NCBI RefSeq assembly: GCF_036711975.1
Contig: NC_091971.1
Span: 7,571,501-7,635,500, forward strand
DNA: 64,000 nt
Direction: 5' to 3'
Origin: Onthophagus taurus
Lineage: Eukaryota > Arthropoda > Insecta > Coleoptera > Scarabaeidae
The notes beneath the pieces are model-generated. The model was not told where the DNA came from, ran no database searches, and saw only the letters and a list, made by a program, of their open reading frames with translations. The position numbers and the translations under genes were made by a program. How positions within the stretch are numbered: position 1 is the first letter of the stretch; every line of letters starts with the position of its first letter. Shown in pieces: positions 60,583-64,000 of this stretch.

Positions 60583-61748
60583 TTATTTCTTTAAATTCAT
60601 TTTTATCCTGGAATTACAAGCAACTGGAGCGCTGGTTCCAGGCTTCAATTTCGATTGTAAATTAGCGTCAACACTAATAGCAGATTTGACCTTAGCAACA
60701 GATAAATTATATGATTTTCCGGTGCGATCTTTCACCATAGACGATGCAGGTGTTCTTCCCAACGAAGAAGTCGCTATATCTTTCTTATATTTCAATAAAT
60801 TTAACCTCGATGGGGGAATGAGTCCTTTTTTCTTCGCACCAGTTGACGCAGCTTGTTTCTTAGGCGTTTTACTTATTGGGGTTGATTTAATTTCAACACA
60901 TTGCACCATTGCCTGGTTTCCAGTTGGTTCTAATGCACTTGAAGTACTTGGTAAAGAGGCCAAAGGACTAATCTTCATACTATCGGAAGTTTTCGTAAAG
61001 GTGATGTTCTTTTTGGACGCCACATCAATAGCAAATTTTAGTTTTCCTTCGATTTCTTTTAAAACATCCACTAAGGAGTCGCTTCCTCCTAAAGAAGTCC
61101 TCGGGTGATTTAAACTCAAGCAGATTGGGCTTGAACTGTGTCGAGGAGGAGTGGAACCGATCGTAATTCTTGATAAATTATGATCGATTCTTATATTATC
61201 GGTGGATTTAGTTTTACGTAGTCCAAACATCGCCTTCATTTCTTGGATAAGATCTATGTTACGATCATTGGTGTTTGAAAAAACTATATATTCGATACAT
61301 TTTAAAAGGAGTGTGTTGATCATATTTGCTTTTGTTGGGGCAACTGTTGGGATGATGTTCGATTTAGTTATGGAGATATTTCCCTTTAGATAAATAATTT
61401 TTTTGTTAATTTAATTTAATAATTTGATTTGAATTAAATTCTTTTTACCTGTGCACTAACACCGCTAACATTCCACATTAAACCATCATCACTTTGTTCG
61501 GGAGGACATCTACAGCAACAATCATCTTTAGACAACCATATTTTTGTACCAGATTTAATGCAGGTTATCTCAACTTTGACCAAATTTTCTTCTTTATTTT
61601 TTAGTAATTTGTGGAGTTCTTCGAGATTATCAAGTTTTGCCGTGTCGACTAAATTAAATCCAATACATAGTAATAAACGTGCTAAATCCGCCGCATCAAA
61701 TGACTTCAAAAAATTACAATTACTTATAAGAAATTTTTTAGTCACCAT
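60583..61748 (-). CDS. Uncharacterised protein, 2 exons, 366 aa
   Basis: Minus-strand exons 61748-61449 and 61383-60583 join in phase (donor CAG|GTAAAA, acceptor TCTAAAG|GG). Residues 1-100 look folded (NCNFLKSFDAADLARLLLCI, then WLSKDDCCCRCPPEQSDD with a CCCRC cluster). After a hydrophobic/helical part (MINTLLLKCIEYIVF, LIQEMKAMFGLRKTK), the C-terminal half is Ser/Pro/Lys-rich and probably disordered (IGSTPPRHSSSP, TPKKQAASTGAKKKG). The tail could carry nuclear or microtubule-type basic motifs, but that is speculation. The length and clean splice make a real gene likely. I do not recognise the family. Confidence 0.75.
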
Positions 61749-61764
61749 TTTACCTTATGAACCT

Positions 61765-61972
61765 CCTTGGCTTTAAATTTGTCGCTGGAAGACGTTGGAA
61801 GTTCTTGTGTGGCGGAAATTGATGAACAAGATGTTTCGGAACTCATTATCGAGGATGGTTCGACACGAACTAAGGTCAGAACAATGTTAAATTCAACCTA
61901 TAACAAGGTTAAATGCAGCAAAACTGGTTTTAGGGGAATAAAAATTATTTGGATTCTGAGTTTAAATTAATT
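61765..61972 (+). other. Open frame without ATG, head to head with the 366-aa gene
   Basis: A plus-strand frame encodes ALNLSLEDVGSSC, then EIDEQDVSELIIEDGSTRTK, and has a donor-like AAG|GTCAGA after the last residue at about 61874. It looks protein-like (acidic, no low complexity), but the frame has no ATG and a stop immediately upstream, and no upstream acceptor is visible. It may be 5' UTR of the minus-strand gene or part of a gene whose start I cannot find. Confidence 0.2.
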
Positions 61973-61974
61973 TT

Positions 61975-64000
61975 ATTAAAATAATTTTGAAATATTATTG
62001 GAAATTAACGATTTTATGTTGGAAAAATTTATTTAAAAAAGCATTTTATTTTAAAAAATATTAAAAATGTTAATTTTAGCTTATCATGAAAACTTAGGCA
62101 ACCCAATTAAAACACTGAAAGATACAAAGCTTCAAAAGAAAACTTATTTACTGCCATCTCTTGAAAGGCAAGCCATATTCATCAATCAAAGCTGCAAAAT
62201 TTATAAGGAAGACTCTTAACTGCAGATTCTAATTAAAAACATGCGTTCCATGCGAAACCAACTCCATAATGGACTGTTATGAGGACGCGTTACTTCATCA
62301 TAAAGTACTGTGGGGTACACAATCTATTAATTTTAATGATGCACATACTCTAAATGTTGGTTAGGTGACTTTCTGAAACCGCAATGTAAAGCAAAGCATA
62401 TTCCCAAAAGATTCTTTCTGTTATTTTTGACAAAGGACTGGGTTACTCGACAAATGGTATGGATAGAATTGCTGTTCATATAGGACATGCCAAGATGTAT
62501 ATTTGGATTTGGATATTCTGAAATGTCTAAACTGTTGCTATCAACAGTACTAGCAGTACTGTGATCTACCACAAAAAGCATTCACCCCCACATGAAACTA
62601 CATACATACATTTCCAAGAGACTTAACTGGTCCATGAAAAATGCCATGGCAGAAATATTTGTAATTGTGGTGATAGCTCAAGTTATCTTTTAGTATTGAA
62701 TACTCATTACTTTCATTTTAAAGGAGTGGATTATCAAAATCAATATACATCTTAAACATTTTATTTAATCAAATGATAGAGTTACAATAAATTTTACACA
62801 CTTTATCAAAAAAAAAAAAAAAGAAGACGGGCGAATCATCATCAAAGGGAAATAATAAAGCACATAGTATCTAAAAATCTTACCGCCTTACATTGAAAAG
62901 GGAACGAAAAAAAAATACGTATGTATAATATAAAACTAAGGTCACGTAGAAAATGAATTTTTAATCATGACCGTCATTATTAACGCTACAATTCTAACAA
63001 CTGGAAATATAGTTGGTTACATTATTTACGAGGGATTTTATAGCTTTAACACAAGTTACACTGGTTTTCTCATTAATTTGTTGGGTAACTATAAACTATT
63101 ATAATTTAAAACTTAACGTTATGAATAATGTAAAAATTATGTAAATACAGCAGTATACAAACTGGCATTACAAGTAATGGCAAGTACGGTACGGTAAAAA
63201 TTAAACATATAGTTAACAAAAAAAAGAGATTCTAAACCAATTTTATTTTAAGTACATATTGCCGCGAGAACTTAATTAAAAAAAAAGAAAATGGAAACGT
63301 TTTAATAAAAAATTGTTTTTCATTTTTTAATTTTTATCTTATTCTTTTTTTAATCAAAACATACCAAACCTTATTTAAGTTACAGCAGTTAGGTTAAAAA
63401 TGTTAAAAATAGAAAAGCAGGTACAAATATCTATTATATTTCCATTTCTCTTTTTTTCTTCATTTCTACAAGACATTTACTCATTAATATTGCATAGCTC
63501 CCGTATGCCCGAACAAATTGTTACGAGATGTAACAAACTCTGACTCTCAATCTGCTTACATTTAATTTTATTTTTATTGTTTTTGATGGGGTGGTTCTTT
63601 TTTATTTTTGATCGATCCAGTTACATTTCTTACACAATATCAAATCATTTAACCATTAAATTTTTTTTTAATGATTAAAGTTTGAATTGATTATTTTTCT
63701 TATTGTCCAACTTATTTAATTTCTGCCTTCTCTTAAACAACTATATTTCTTGCGTATTTTTATGCGTGTATCGTGTGACGTGATGTGTTTCATTCTGACA
63801 TTGTGTGTATTTTTTAAGCGGACGGTGAAACTCGTTTTAAATTTTTAATACATATTTAACAAAAAAATGTGCAAACCTCCAATCCATAATTTCAAATTTT
63901 TTTTTTCAGGTAACTATCTTTCAGTCCATCTGTTTCCTTTCAAGGCAGTTTCTTGATATGAAATAATAATTAGGATAAGGCTACATAAATTTTTTTCTGG
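61975..64000. other. AT-rich terminal stretch, no gene assigned
   Basis: No recognisable coding sequence. Contains an A-run at 62808-62822 and many T- and A-runs after 62760. The part after 62.7 kb has the look of a long UTR or intron of a gene continuing beyond the window, but nothing proves it. Confidence 0.35.

Noticed and set aside
60686..61108. 140-codon plus-strand open frame
   Set aside because: Antisense shadow of exon 2 of the 366-aa gene; its composition mirrors the coding strand.
1..64000. CRISPR arrays, tRNA or rRNA genes
   Set aside because: I looked for regular spaced repeats and for T-arm and anticodon-stem patterns and found none convincing; TTCGAA-type matches lacked cloverleaf partners.

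Overview
The window is eukaryotic nuclear DNA, AT-rich, with small introns (about 50-120 bp, GT...AG), TATA/TCAGT-type arthropod core promoters and several insect-type transposable elements. It is almost certainly an insect. A luciferase-like acyl-CoA synthetase and the overall style make a beetle my best guess, but that is inference.

Layout. (1) 0.3-0.9 kb holds a dead mariner fragment. (2) 1.1-3.0 kb holds a complete five-exon luciferase-like/4-coumarate-CoA-ligase-like gene (525 aa). (3) 3-32 kb is a gene desert with no recognisable conserved gene. It contains two broken non-LTR retrotransposon pieces (11.7-13.2 kb and 18.2-18.9 kb) and scattered copies of a CTAG-rich palindromic repeat. 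(4) 32,494-38,999 is a full-length, apparently intact BEL/Pao LTR retrotransposon with matching 467-bp LTRs and an AACTC target duplication. (5) 41.2-42.2 kb is a two-exon secreted astacin metalloprotease. (6) 46.0-50.0 kb is a nested transposon locus: a Transib (RAG1-like) DNA transposon with terminal inverted repeats and a CGGCG target duplication sits in one copy of a ~240-bp direct repeat that flanks a mariner fragment. (7) 53.3-61.8 kb is a compact housekeeping cluster: IFT80 (+), Rab geranylgeranyltransferase alpha (-), COP9 signalosome subunit 8 (-) and an unrecognised 366-aa protein (-). (8) 61.8-64 kb is AT-rich and I could assign no gene there.

The host genes have unrelated jobs: acyl-CoA/adenylate chemistry, extracellular proteolysis, ciliary transport, Rab prenylation and cullin deneddylation. 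They look like ordinary neighbours, not a pathway. IFT80 and RABGGTA converge with stop codons 77 bp apart. IFT80 carries a perfect RFX X-box just upstream, as expected for a ciliary gene. The most interesting material is mobile: the nearly intact Transib element, the very young BEL/Pao insertion, and a recurring palindromic repeat family found at seven places, including two introns.
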